The translations under genes and the position numbers were made by a program. Below the pieces are notes generated by a model. That model was not told the DNA's origin. It worked only from the letters and a program-made list of their open reading frames with translations, and searched no databases. A DNA stretch of 64,000 bases from Irpex lacteus (taxonomy: Eukaryota > Basidiomycota > Agaricomycetes > Polyporales > Irpicaceae), in contig MQVO02000016.1 of the NCBI GenBank assembly GCA_001986395.2, positions 310,001-374,000 of the forward strand, in the 5' to 3' direction. Of the stretch, positions 25,685 to 37,566 are shown piece after piece. Each line of letters opens with the position of its first letter. Position 1 is the stretch's first letter.

Positions 25685-26771
25685 ATGTCTTCACAAGACT
25701 TTTCATCGGACTTTCATATTTCAGATAGTGGCTCGCGACTGCTATCTGAATCTCTGATAAGCGGAAACTCGTCGCGTACAGGGCATGGCGGAGATGATCT
25801 CTCGCTCTCTGAGCTCTCACTACAGGACCGCCCGTTAGACCCACCGCGACGGAAATTCAGTCTTTTCGCACAACCGCCCTCGCCCCAAGATGCGGATGAA
25901 TCAGCAATTGCCGATGCCAATGATGAGGACGACGTGTTCGGGGGAGAGGCACTCAACGACACCATGAAACCAGAAGACATCGAGAAGGCACAAAGGGCTG
26001 CAGCCAAGACTCGAGAGGAGAGGCTACAGCATGATCTTCTCACTCTTAAGAAGATAAACGCTGCGTTTGATGTGTATAAGGAGGCAATGAGGGAAACGCA
26101 GTCCAACACAGACGTGAGTAGTTTCTCTACTTTGTAAAGCGCGGAATTAGTTGACGTTTATAGCGTGTGGCAGAGAAACTCGCGAATACCAATGCACTAC
26201 TAGATAAATATGTCACTATTCTAGCGAAGTCGGAGAAGGTGACCCAATTAATCCTGGACGAACGTTGGGAAGGGGCAGATGCCGTGAGTATCTCAATACA
26301 TTTGTGACGATCCACGTGCCCAACACCCCGCTCCCAGGACGAGGCTCAAATCGAGCACGAGATACGTTTGGAACAAGAACGTCGACTCCAAGAAGAGCGA
26401 GAACGAGGAGAGGCAGCACAGCGAGAGCGCGAGCGGTTACAACGCGAAGAAGAGGAACGATTGGCAAAGGAAGAGCGACAACGGTTAGAGAAAGAGAAAG
26501 AAGGTTCTCGGTCGACAAGTCGAGGTAGTGGTGTGCGAGGAGTACGAGGAACGAGAGCATCCATGCGGGGCGTAAGGGGTAGCACTGCGAGTTCGCGGGG
26601 TGGTGAGTGGTATGTCTTCGCATCTCGTAACAGACCGCAGAAACTTGGTTTGCAGCATCGACGACAGCGCGCAACACACCTCCCAGTGCTTCAACTTCAA
26701 TCCCCACACGACGCACAGGAACGACGAGTACCACGCGAGGTACATCACGGACGAGCTCAGTCAGAAAGTAA
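25685..26771 (+). CDS. DUO1: DASH/Dam1 complex subunit Duo1
   Basis: Four exons: 25685-26113, 26164-26283, 26338-26602 and 26656-26771 (309 aa). Residues about 90-185 form the Duo1 helical core (LLTLKKINAAFDVYKEAM, then LANTNALLDKYVTILAKSE and QLILDERWEGADADE). A strongly charged Glu/Arg coiled coil follows, then basic Gly/Arg repeats (GVRGVRGTRASMRG), also typical of fungal Duo1. The last exon was chosen for a Thr/Ser/Arg-rich tail ending RTSSVRK; the other two frames there look unrelated. Dam1/DASH rings couple kinetochores to spindle microtubules. The gene begins 239 bp after copy A and ends 314 bp before BRE1. Confidence 0.9.
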
Positions 26772-27085
26772 TCAGTGAGTTCGTCCTTGTCGACTCTTTC
26801 TTCGTAGCGGGGTGCCTCGGATTTCATTATCTGTGCTACGTCGATGTTACAGACCTAATGCATCTCCAGATACCTTTCCAGGGCCGCACATGTGCTGAAT
26901 TACATGCATAAGATTAGAGTAGAGCTGAAAGTCAGACAAGAAAGCTCTCCGCGCGCCAATTTAGGCGCATTAAGGGCGTCTAAACAATAGACGGAGTAGC
27001 TAGCGGAGTTTGATTTGTTGACCTTTGCCATGACCAGCATTCTCTCTTGCTTCATAACTTATTCCTCCTCATTTATTCCTCGTCC
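26772..27085. other. Intergenic spacer DUO1-BRE1
   Basis: Must hold the DUO1 3' UTR and BRE1 promoter. A near-palindrome around 26955-26985 (gcgccaatttaggcgc) is the only structure noticed. Confidence 0.4.
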
Positions 27086-30000
27086 ATGGAGTCCAGAAAA
27101 AGGCCAAGAGTTGAGGATGCAGACGTATTGCAGTCGAAGAAGAGAGCAGTGTCCGACAGTCGTGACTCATCCGTGCCCGTGAACGGTGTGCCAGACTCAA
27201 GTGAACCAAAGGACGGCGACAGTCTCGAGGTGAATAGACGTTTTCGACCTGAGTTATGCGGCGTGGACCGTTGAAAGTCTCTTTAGTTGTTCAGAAAGGA
27301 TGCAATCTATAGGCAGATGAAGCATTATTCGAGAGAGAATGAGCGAAGTCAGGCCAAGATTACTGAGCTGGAACGGAGGCGGAATACTTGTGAGGCTGGG
27401 TTGGCCGCCTTGGAGGCGTGTTGGACGCAGGTAAAGAGCAAATGCAGAGGTCTGTACGTACTTTTACTCACTGGTTTCTTCAAGCTTATATCGACTATTC
27501 GCTCGCTGGCGAAGCCGGACGACCTTGAGCCTGTCGACGTCTCAACCAAAGGTACTTATTGTTCTGGTTTGACATTCTTTGTAACTCTCTCACACTCTTT
27601 TGCAAGACATATACGACTTGACGAGTCATATCTCGGGCGATCCAGATCCACATTATGTCGAAGGGCTACGCAACAAGATGCATGCCACCGAAAGGCTGGT
27701 AAAGACGTTTGTACGTCTGGGAGGGAAGCAAGGGTCGTCATTGTTGCAGGATGAAGCAGTGAGGCAGTGCCATAAGGCTCAATCAGAGGTGTGTGCCACC
27801 ATACGGTCTTGTATTATGCAAGCTGAGTATTGTTCAGTGCTCAACGTTGCGATCAGAAGTATCCTTGCTCAACGCCAAGCTGCGTGACTCAGACGCCGAT
27901 AAACAAAGGTACCACGAACAACTTGTGGCCACCGAAAGACGACTGGATCGACTGCAGAGTAAGGTCGTGGCGTCCTTAAACCCTGACACCGAGCGCACCT
28001 CGCAAGCTACTGGTGTCGGCGGTGGTGACGCTCGCGACAGTAAGGCTTCTCCAGAGCCTGTTCCGGAGAGCACACCAGCCGCTACTTCTGTAAGTGTACA
28101 ATTCTGATGTGGTGTATTGATTGTTAATATTTGCGTGGATTAGCCTCGCAGTCCACGATCACCTATTGTCAACGGAGATGTCCTCATGGGCATTGAAAAG
28201 TCAGACGATGGCCCGGTTGACATGAGTCAATCGGTGAAGAAACTGCTGGAAGACAACGCGAAACTCGAGGAAGAAGTGACTGATCTTCAGCTGCAACTGA
28301 AGGTAGGCTAAGGTGCATCAAACTGCACTCCAAATCTAACATTTACACAACAGCAAAAAGTGGCATCCGAGAAACTAGTCAGGTCGCACGTCCTCTTCAC
28401 AAATCTGCAGCAGCACGCATCCGCCTTGGAACATACTGTTCAGGAACGAGATTCTCGGATTGCCCTTCTTGTTGGGGAGATCAATCTTCTGAGGAGACAG
28501 CGAGTTGACCTGGAGAGGAGCTACAGCGTATGTCGCACTCACTGAGCACTCTAGCAGTTGACTAACGATGTCGAAGTCTATCTTCGAGAAGAAAGGAGAG
28601 GAACTTCGCGCTCAGATAGCATCTCGAGACAAGGATATTGCTCGTATCCGGGAACAGCGTGATCAGCATCTGAGCGATCTCAACGAATACAAGCAAAAGT
28701 GTAGCGTCAGGTTACAGTCTCTGCAAGAGTATAAGACTCTTGCGGAAGCTCGCTCGGTATGTTCTCGATAATGGTAGTTGTGCTACACCGCTAATATACG
28801 ACTACAGGAACGAGTGAAGACGCTAGCATTGGAGGTTAACAGACTTCGTGCTCGGTTGGCCGCCGAGGCCGGGGACGAAGATTTGTTGAAGTTTATCTTG
28901 CAATCCAGCACTGAGGAACAGTCGTATATTGAGGATCTCAAGTCACGTTTAGTGTGCGTAAACGCGCTCCTCAACGTTCGTCCCGTATGCTAAATCATGT
29001 TCATAACAGTGACGCGGAACAGAGGGCTGCTGCCGCTGAGAAAGTCCAGGACATCGACGTGAAGCGTAAATTGCTGGACGTGACGAAACAGCTCGAGCGT
29101 TATCAGGCTGTGTTTGGCGAATCAACTTCGAAGCAGCCTGCTGATGTTCAAGTGCTGACGCAGCAGCTGCATGCTAAGGAGGACGAGATTCAGAAGCTCA
29201 AACTACAAGATCAACAACGCGAACAGGTAAGGAGTAACGTCGTTCGAAATAGCATTGTACTAACCTGTGATTGGTCAGGCCGAGTCTTCTCTCTATACCG
29301 AGATAGAAAGGTTGTCGGCTGCCTGGGAAGCATTAGACAAACAGGCGAAGAGCAAGGTTTTCGATCTTTCTAGTATGGAGGAGCGCCTGATCAAGACTGG
29401 CAATGAGGCAAGTTTTCTATGGGGACGAATATAATGAGCGAGAATGTTGATTGTGTTGCCACTACAGAAAGCTAAGTCGGACAACAAGTTCTACTCGATC
29501 ATGCGCGCCAAGGAGGCTTTGGAGCTGGAGAAGAAAACACTCGCTCGTAACCTTGAGAAGCAAGTTCAGACTCTTGAGAGGCTTCTGGCGCAGGAGAAGA
29601 ACTCGTCCAACCTCGCTGTAAGTAGCCTCCCTCTTGTGTCGTCAGCATTGTCCTCATTGCTGTACAGAAAGAGATGGAGACGGAACTTCTTCTGCTTCGG
29701 GAAACCAAAGTCATGCAAGAGAATAAGATTCTTGAGCTTGACTCTCAGCGTCGCATGTATTATGACCGAGGTGGTGCTCTGAAGAAACAGCTGGACGAGG
29801 TGCGTTTATCCTCAATCAGACACACCAAAATGCTCACAATGTATGGGCAGTCGAAAGCCCCTGTGCAAGAAGTTCTTGCAGAGCTCGGCCGTAAACGCTC
29901 CGCTGTCGTTAAACTGGAAGAGAGCCTAAACAAGAAACTCAAAGACGTTGAACGACAATCCACGAAGCTTAAGACCAGCGTGACTAACCAAAGCATGAGT

Positions 30001-30348
30001 GGTACCGCTCGTGAGGCGCAACTGCAGAGCGAAGTCGACAAGTGCATGGTATGTCTCTGTCATCATTCTCATGCTCGTAACTGTTTTTACTCACCCGCGT
30101 TATACGCTTGCAGAGTCTACTTAAGTGCTCGACTTGCAAGATGAACATGCGTAATACGGTCATTACGAAATGCATGCATTGTACGTATGCCACCAAACTC
30201 TCTATTGTAACCGGCCGTTTGACTTGAATACCCGCTAGCCTTCTGCAAGAATTGCGTCAACGAGCGAATAGCAAGCAGACAGCGCAAGTGCCCAGCTTGC
30301 AACTTGCCGTTCTCGCAGGGCGAAGTCCAGCAGTTGTATTTCCAATAG
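27086..30348 (+). CDS. BRE1: E3 ubiquitin ligase BRE1 (histone H2B)
   Basis: Sixteen exons: 27086-27229, 27287-27430, 27485-27551, 27607-27788, 27838-28089, 28144-28302, 28354-28527, 28577-28756, 28808-28953, 29010-29226, 29279-29407, 29468-29617, 29668-29799, 29851-30048, 30114-30180 and 30239-30348 (816 aa). The start is MESRKRPRVEDAD, with a basic nuclear-type motif. The first landmark is FRKDAIYRQMKHYSRENER, then long coiled coils. The C3HC4 RING is at the extreme C-terminus (residues about 763-803: CSTC, KCMHSFC, CVNER, CPAC), ending QLYFQ, as in BRE1/RNF20. With Rad6 it monoubiquitinates H2B during transcription. Intron 11 (29408-29467) begins GCAAGT, a GC-AG intron. No GT donor keeps the frame. 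Confidence 0.96.
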
Positions 30349-30916
30349 CTTCTTACATCTTGGTATATGTCACTTCTTATACAGTGGGGTTTGTCGGGTT
30401 TGTTTTCTCTCGCTTCCGAGTTCTGTTTTGCTACGTTAGCTTTACGACTTTACATATAATGATCACCGTGAAACACCGACTTACCCTTGTATGAGACTCA
30501 GCGCGACCATTATCAATCTCGTGTATGCCCATAGTTCTTAAAAATCCCTTCGTAAGCACGTTAGCGCATTCTTTGTAGCTATTCTAAACGCTGTAGCTGC
30601 GTCCTTAAGCTTGTTCCCTGTTGCTTGGACCTCGGGCTCCTGTCCGGTCATTGTGCCGATGGTGTTTAGCGAGAGAAAGAATGCAGGCTACCGGAAGTCT
30701 CGAGCAGAAAGCGCGACCGTTGTTTTTTGCTCGCAATCATTAGTCAACGACAGAGTTGTTTTTATGTAAACCAAGTCTGTACACTGTCGATACATATTAA
30801 CGTAGAATATAACCTGCGATACGTCTGGCCGGCTTCCCAGCTACATCTCGAAACCCCTCCTCTGATCTCATCATCGTCCGCACTCAACGAAACATGTTGA
30901 GGAGAACCCCACACAT
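30349..30916. other. Intergenic, 3' of BRE1
   Basis: Pyrimidine-rich BRE1 trailer followed by sequence with no recognisable feature. Confidence 0.4.
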
Positions 30917-32776
30917 ATTAATTAGCCATATGATATGACCACGAGTGCCAATAATCGTGGAGTGGTGACTCGGTTCTACAGATTTCAGGCAATTCCATCT
31001 CTGGTGGGTCTGTATCCGGGTTCGCAAACAGGACGTGGGGAACAAATCGGCCAGACTCTTCCTACAGGTCAGAAATGTCTCTGTCGCATCCTTGTGCCAC
31101 GCATGAAGCACAAAGCGCAGCGTCTCTACTGGGTGGTTTGCGTCCCGTCTCTTCCTCAGGAAGCGGAAAATGCGGGAAATATCCTCGGTAGACTGGATGT
31201 GCAGTTGGAGTTCCGACAATGAAGGGAAAAGGGAAAGTTCATAGATACGAGTGAGCCAGGTGGCGATGTCGACGCGTAACACGAGCTTCTTCACCCCTGT
31301 CATCATCCTAAGCGCAATAGACCAATCGTTACCACTATAGTCACTGCATCTCGAAATGGCGAAGAGCCAAAGTTCGGGGATTGGTGAGTGACTGGCCTGC
31401 GAATACCTCTCTAAGAAGTCAACGATGGAGGTGTGGACGTAGAACGAGCTGATTCCGTCCGTTCCTAACAATCGTCCGGATCGCTCGCTGTAGGACGACC
31501 CGATAAAGAGTTGGCTAAGCGGGAAGAAGAACTACTCCGGAGTAGGGTAGATTCGTGATATGGCTGTAGTGTTCAATGAACGGTGAACCTTCGCAAACCC
31601 TGGCCGCAGAGTCAATTTACTCTCTACGAATTCTCCTAGTATATCCGTAGAGGATTCATCGTGGGTCAAGATGGTCTTTAGTCTTGGCATGTCGACTCGG
31701 GAGAGACTTTCCAAGGATAACGGGTCGGCGGAGACGTTTGAGTACCTCCCAGTTAGCACTAGATCTGTTAAATAGGGATTCGATAGTAGTAGTCTGTGTA
31801 GAGCGCGAATCGCTTCAACACCGAATTCCTGTTCCGAAAGTACGAGTTCACGAAGGGTACTGAAAGGTGCGGTAGTCCAGGAAGAGTGCGTATTTAAGCA
31901 TAACGTGCGCAACCGAGGTGCCTTGATGTCACTGAGTAGATCCTTGTCACGATTGGAGTCTTCTTCCGAACAGACTAACGCAAGGGTAACCAGATTATGA
32001 CCTTAGGATTCCAGGGTAAATGGGTAGAGGAAGTAGGGTGCTAGGGAATACTGCAATCTCATCACGGATCCGCGATGACTGACAGATTATGCCCTGGAGG
32101 GCTAGCAACGTCGCATGAGGCATCTTCTCCCCCGGTGGATACTCTCCAGAGCTGAAGTTGTCGAAGATGTCGACAGTAAGAGGGAGGATGCCAGATCGTT
32201 GGAGATGAATGGCTGCGATATTGTCCAGGTATACTGAATTTCATTGGAAGAGATGTTTATCGCGGAGAGAGATGTAACTCCAAAGCGCAGGGGTCAAGAG
32301 AGCTGTATGTCTCCAATAGCGACAGATAGACTGTACCGTCGGCCACATAAAGTATGTATGGGAACTAGTCGTTGATAACGGTCTGTCGATATCTTCTGCA
32401 TACTGAAATATAGTACCCAGAATTTCGAGAGGCAGAGTGTTCACGGGTTGCCGGCGGTTGTGAACCGAGTAAACTCGTCGTAGAATGTCTTCGACCGTAT
32501 GCCGAACCTAGAAGTGTCCATGTTGGAAGCTCAGTATTCGTGGGTATACTAGGTAATAAAGCTATTGATATACCCCGTGTAAATTGACTTCATGGGAGAC
32601 TCTGGGCTCAGATACGTATTTACCAGTTCCGAGTGGTTATAAAGCTAGTAAAATGATGAAGCGCACTGGTCAAAATTGTCTTCAGCACTGAGCCAGTGCA
32701 TACAATTGTATAAATCTTGCAAAGCACCTTCCATCCTCTTGATACTAAATTCGGATGAGATAAGGGGGCCAGACAT
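30917..32776 (-). pseudogene. Decayed F-box gene, paralogue of the intact copy at 33.2-35.1 kb
   Basis: This aligns along its length with the F-box gene just upstream, including the same exon 1/exon 2 split (acceptor before VRHTVEDILRRVYSVHN). Disabling changes seen: a TAG in exon 1 at 32645-32647; a TGA at 32241-32243 just after the F-box (KHLFQ then stop); a frameshift with further stops between about 32080 and 31915; a TAG at about 31532 where the intact copy has a Gln codon; and a frameshift near 31030. The F-box itself (LPLEILGTIFQYAED, CRYWRHTALLTPALWSY) and long leucine-rich-repeat-like segments are still readable, so decay is moderate. The end corresponds to the TAA at 30917-30919 in the realigned frame. 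Confidence 0.88.
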
Positions 32777-33206
32777 TTTTTTATCTGGGAGTGTGATAGG
32801 CCCATCGAGGGCGCGAAAGATGAGCTTTTAGTAGACTCCATTTGGTATTTACTCGCCTAGAACCTGGAGCTAGTTGTAGCGGAACTAAACTCGATATTCG
32901 TGCGTTCTCGTGGGTACAGTACCGGTGGCCTCGCGACAAAAGATATTCGAAACGATAGGAATGAGGCAGATTTAGCGCCACTGTATTTCCCACGCTAGGC
33001 TAGCGGCAGCCTTCGTTGGATCTCCGTGCTGTTTCCCATGCACAATGGTACTAATCTAGCGAATAGTACATGCATAGAGTACAACCCACACTGTCCAATG
33101 CTTCCTCGCCCTACACTTCAAGCTTCAATCCCCTCTCATATTGTGACATGTCCATGTACGTTCTCACTTCCAACCGCGTAGGAAACAGCCCTCGGTACCG
33201 GTTGTG
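32777..33206. other. Intergenic between F-box copies
   Basis: Probably the remnant promoter of the pseudogene plus the 3' UTR of the intact copy. No other feature seen. Confidence 0.4.
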
Positions 33207-35071
33207 TTAATCCTTCATGTGGGTCGACCACGATGTCCAGTCGTCATGAAGTGCGGAGTTGGTGGTACATATTTCTGGTAGTTCCATTTCGGGAGTGACT
33301 TCGTCTCGATCTATGAACAGGATCTGGGGAACAACACTACGAAACTGCGCGACATTGTCTCTGCAGGCAAGGAATGTCTCTTGTGCGTCCTTCCCTTTGG
33401 CATGGAGCACAAAGCGCAGTGTGTCGATCGGATATCCTGCGTCTCGTCTTCTCTTTACGAAATCAAGAATGAGCGGAACTCTTTCAGAAAGCTGGAAGTG
33501 AAGTTGAAGCTCGGATAAGGAAGGGAAGAGAGCGCGTTCATGAATGTGAGTGAGCCAGTTTGAGATTCCGCGACGCAATACGAGCTTCTTCACCCCTTTC
33601 ATTTCATGGAGCGCAGTGCTCCAATCGGCCCCGTCGTCATATTGAGACTTTGCCCACGCAAAGAGCCAAAGTTCGTGAATCGGCGAATGGCCAGCCTGTG
33701 AATATCTGAAGAGGAATGCCGCGATGGAGGTGTTGAGACAGAGCGAGTTGACTCCATCCGTGCCAATTACCCATCCAATTTCATCTTCGCTGTCAATTGG
33801 ACCGACGAAAAGTCGGCTCAACGGGAAATAATATTGCTCCGGGATCGGGAAAATTCGTGATATCGTTGTGCACCACAGCGGATCGTAAAACTTTGCATAT
33901 CCCGGGCGAAGATCCAATTTATGCTCTATGAAGGCTATCAATGAATCCTCAGCGGAATTGTTGTGGACGTAGATGGTTTTCAGACTTGGCATAGCGACGG
34001 GCGCGAGACTGTCGAGATACGAGTGGTCGTCCAAGTCTGAACATTCCCCGGAGATGACGAGGTCTGTGAGACAGGGATTAGACAGTAATACCGTGTGTAG
34101 GGCGCGAATCTGTTCAGGACCAAGGTATTGGTCCGAAAGTACGAGGATGCGAAGGGTACGGAAAGGCATCAAAGTCCAGCCTGTATACCCATCCACGCAT
34201 AACGTGCGCAGTCGAGGTGCCTTGAGCCCACTGAACAAATCCCAGCGGTAGGTTGGGTCAGCCCCTGGACAGAGTAGCGCAAGGGTTTCCAGGCTATTAC
34301 CGCCGGTTTCCTGGGTAAATGGATAGAGAATATAGGGTGTAAGAGAGGATTGCAATCTTAAGTCACAGATACGTGGTGATTGTAGTATGATGTTCTGGAT
34401 GGCTTGCAAAGTCGCGTGGGGCATCAACTCCACTGGTCGGGACTCATCCAGGCCAGACATATCAACGGTGAGCGGGAGGACTCCAGATCTTTGAAAGTGA
34501 ATAGTTGAGATATTCTCCAAGTATGATGGGCTTTCGTGGGAGAGATGTTTCTCGCGCAGATAGATATAGCTCCACAGCGCAGGAGTCAATAGGGCGGTGT
34601 GTCTCCAATAACGGCAGACGGACTGCAATATCGGCCATGTGAAGCGTACACGGCTGCCGATTGTTGACACGGGACGTTCCGTATACTCCGCATACTGGAA
34701 GATGGCACCTAGAATTTCGGGGGGCAAACTGTTTACAGGTTGCCGGCGGTTGTGTACGGAGTAAACGTGCCGCAGGATACCTTCGACCTCAGACCGAACC
34801 TAGAAAGGGCCCAGTATGGTTTTGAGTAAAGTGGGCATATTAAGCAACTTGAATGGGGATGTGGACATACCGTGTCCAAATTGAGTTCATGTGAGACTCT
34901 GGACCGCCGAAAGGGGTCATCAGTTCCCTCTGCGACTTGTGAGTATGATAAGGCGCACCGGTCAAAGTTATCTTCAGTGCTGAGCCAATACATACAAGCT
35001 TTTAGATCTCGCAAAGCATCTCTCATCCGCTTGACGCTGAATGCAGGGGAAATACAAGAGGGCTCAGACAT
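33207..35071 (-). CDS. F-box protein with leucine-rich-repeat-like C-terminus
   Basis: Two exons, 34871-35071 (67 codons) and 33207-34799, with a 71-nt phase-0 intron (597 aa). The N-terminal extension includes MRDALRDLKACMYWL. The F-box lies at about residues 85-135 (SLPPEILGAIFQYAEY, SVCRYWRHTALLTPALWSYI), the common agaricomycete type. The rest shows irregular Leu-rich strands (LRTLCVDGYTGW, LRILVLSDQ, LTDLVISGECSDL, SLSELQLHFQ) typical of LRR-like F-box proteins. It would act as a substrate receptor for an SCF ubiquitin ligase; the target is unknown. It is an intact tandem partner of the pseudogene at 30.9-32.8 kb. Confidence 0.85.
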
Positions 35072-35318
35072 TTTACCCAGGAGTCTCTGTCAGGATTATT
35101 GACGGTATAGGACATAAGCTTCGATCGAGAGTAGTTGAAAAGTGACTTGCCTGTGAGAGTTGGTTGTAATGAACCTATCTTTATCTTCGAGGATGTTATG
35201 GCCGCTGCGACGGAAAAAACTCAAGCTGAGGAGTTAGGCGTAGTTAGGAGTTTATGATTTAGCGCCTCATATATATTTCCCACGCTCTGCCAAAGTACCA
35301 GTAAGCAGAACTATAAAA

Positions 35319-36577
35319 CTATCTCGGGATCAAGTCTGTACTGCATGTCAACGTCTTCCAGCTTTCCAGCCTGGTCTGAACCTCGTTGACAGTGTCGAAA
35401 ATTGAGTTATACGCGTCGCTTCCAAGTGCGATAACTGGTGGAGCCACTCGGCCTTCTGCGATACCCTCTCCACGTACGACGTCTATCATAGCTTGCGCAG
35501 CCTTTGCTGGATCTCCGGGTTGCTTTCCATGGACATCTAGTGGTTGCAGTAGTAAGATTAGCTTGCAGTAGTATTAACGCAGGAGACATATTTCTCTCAC
35601 CCTCGAGGGATTTAATGACAGCCTCGGTCATCCCGTTATACGCTGGGATACGGGTATTACCATTCCCACGGTTTTGCGAGTTATTGACGTCCGTCGAAAA
35701 CGCTCCCAACTCAAAACATATGCTACGCAGACCTAGAGAGGAAATTTCCTGGTCCAATCCGACGGAAAGGGCTGTTCGAACTCTAATTGAGGAAGGTATG
35801 ATGAGAATCAGATCTTAGAGCGCACCTCGAACTGCGTGCTTTGTCGCACAGTAAAGACTAATGACGCCATAGGATCTTGAATGTTTTCAGTCACAGACTC
35901 GGAATCAATGCTTGCAAGCGGTTCACTTACTGCCATCCACCCAACGAGCCGATCCAGACTATCACGCCGGTCTTGCGTTCACGCATATATGGCAAGAAGG
36001 CGCGGTTGATATTCAGAGGCGCACAAACATTTGTGCTGATAGGTTGTACTGGTAAGTGCACATGTTCTCGAGAGCAACAATTCGCACGTACTTGAACTGC
36101 GCAGTGACTTCCTCGGGCCTCATAGAACATTGAGGACGATAATTATTTACAAGATAGCGTTAAGCCGAGTAACTTACGTGCTAGACTCCTGCGTAGTAAC
36201 TTCTACATAGCCTATATATAGTGATCATCATCAGCACATATCTGTTGATAAGAAACCGTTAACGCGCCTGCGTTGTTCACCAATACGTCAATATGTCCGT
36301 GTTCACCGATGATCTGTTTCGCGAATGCATTCAAATGATCTTGACCGGAGACCACGTCTAACTCGCATATATATGCACCCTTTTCTCTGAGGTCAGTGAG
36401 CTTAGAGAAGGAGCGGGTGCGTGCTGTCGCAATAACTTTGTCACCGCGGGCAAGGATATTTAGAACAAGCTCGCGACCAATCCCAGATCTGTCGAGGGAT
36501 GAGATGTGAGCGAGAGGAGACGACGACAGGACATACGAGGTTCCGGTGACTAGCCAAGTCAGGCGCTTGGACCCCAT
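35319..36577 (-). CDS. Short-chain dehydrogenase/reductase, complete copy (SDR-B)
   Basis: Eight exons: 36537-36577, 36268-36488, 36178-36211, 36092-36118, 35931-36035, 35826-35875, 35601-35780 and 35319-35536 (291 aa). It has the classical SDR parts: TGTSSGIG for nucleotide binding (residues 11-18), NNAG, WIGSLGGW with the catalytic Ser, and YCATK with Tyr and Lys of YxxxK. The C-terminus (KQPGDPAKAAQAM) is that of fungal NADP-type SDRs of the oxidoreductase YusZ/retinol-dehydrogenase-like kind. The substrate is unknown. Intron 2 (36212-36267) starts GCGCGT; SDR-A has GTGCTC at the same place, and no GT donor keeps frame. This is therefore either a GC-AG intron or a splice-site mutation that would damage the gene. 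Confidence 0.82.
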
Positions 36578-37015
36578 GATTGAGTTCGTTGGGGGAGTGA
36601 GATGATTGTGGACCCGCCTTGCGCATCGCCGAAGGTTATATATCGGCTGCAAGCAATGCTATAGCATATTGTAACGTAAGGCCAGCGCCCGGATAGATAT
36701 AACAGAGCTACCCTGCGTAGACCTCAGCGTTCATCAGGCTTAGAGGAACGTCAGTAGCACTGGTATGTTCGTGGTAGAACTTCGATGGCGAAATATCGTA
36801 CCATTCCCCATTCCAGTCCTGCTCGAACTTGTGCCTGTGTTATGACGATGCACGATACGGGTTGCTTCTTCGATGCAGCTATTGAGATACCTTCATCTTG
36901 ACACGGGAAGTAATTCAGTCGCAAGGTACTAAAACAATACCTACTCCCGTCTCCCATAGTATGCCGGCGGTACCTTTGTCCGCAAACACCATATGATATT
37001 GAGAAATGGGTGCCC
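36578..37015. other. Intergenic in SDR cluster
   Basis: Promoter side of SDR-B. No other feature recognised. Confidence 0.4.
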
Positions 37016-37176
37016 CTGCTCAAATTCTTCCATTTTTTTATTACCTCCAGCGTGTCAGTTAATTCTTTTGATATCCCATCGAACGCCGGATTGACGAGTA
37101 CGAGAATGCGAGGAACTTCCCTTCCTGCGGCCGTGAACAATATCAATAATTGTTGGGGCCAGCTTTGCCCGGTCGC
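37016..37176 (-). pseudogene. Relic of a third SDR C-terminal exon
   Basis: One frame reads DRAKLAPTIIDIVHG, matching position by position the GDPAKAAQAIVDVVRG segment of the flanking SDR genes. After a shift of frame, the sequence reads AAGREVPRILVLVNPAF and ISKELTDTLEVIKKWKNL, matching the end of the same exon. No matching N-terminal or catalytic exons were found on either side. This is a broken leftover of a third tandem copy between SDR-A and SDR-B. Confidence 0.7.
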
Positions 37177-37566
37177 TCAGCTATTATATGTACACCTGAA
37201 GGTACGCCTGAAATCAGCGAAGGCCCTGCACCGATGTATAATCGACTCACTCTCTAATAACTCGTGCGTTGCTTCGATTGCGCATACCGTCTTGAGAGAA
37301 AGAAGAGTCAGTGGCTATGTCGTGATCTGTAGCGTAGAATCAGGAAGAGGTCAATGAAAGACAGCACGAGAGCTAATTCATGGACCACATCATCGATGGA
37401 TGACTGGAGAAAAGGTCGATTCTCCAACAACCGCTGGTCGTTCAGAGACGTGCGACTGCTATTGGGTATGGATTGATGAGCATACGAAGCGAGTCGAGCG
37501 AACATCATACACAGAGCGTTCGGTCCTTCAGTACGATCTATTGCATCGTCGACCCCACTCTAAAAA
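37177..37566. other. Intergenic in SDR cluster
   Basis: Short ORFs here show no SDR similarity that I can see. Possibly further decayed remains of the third copy. Confidence 0.35.

Noticed and set aside
26600..26911. ORF overlapping the 3' end of DUO1
   Set aside because: The frame conflicts with the DUO1 last exon, whose Thr/Ser/Arg-rich tail and phase-matched splice fit better.
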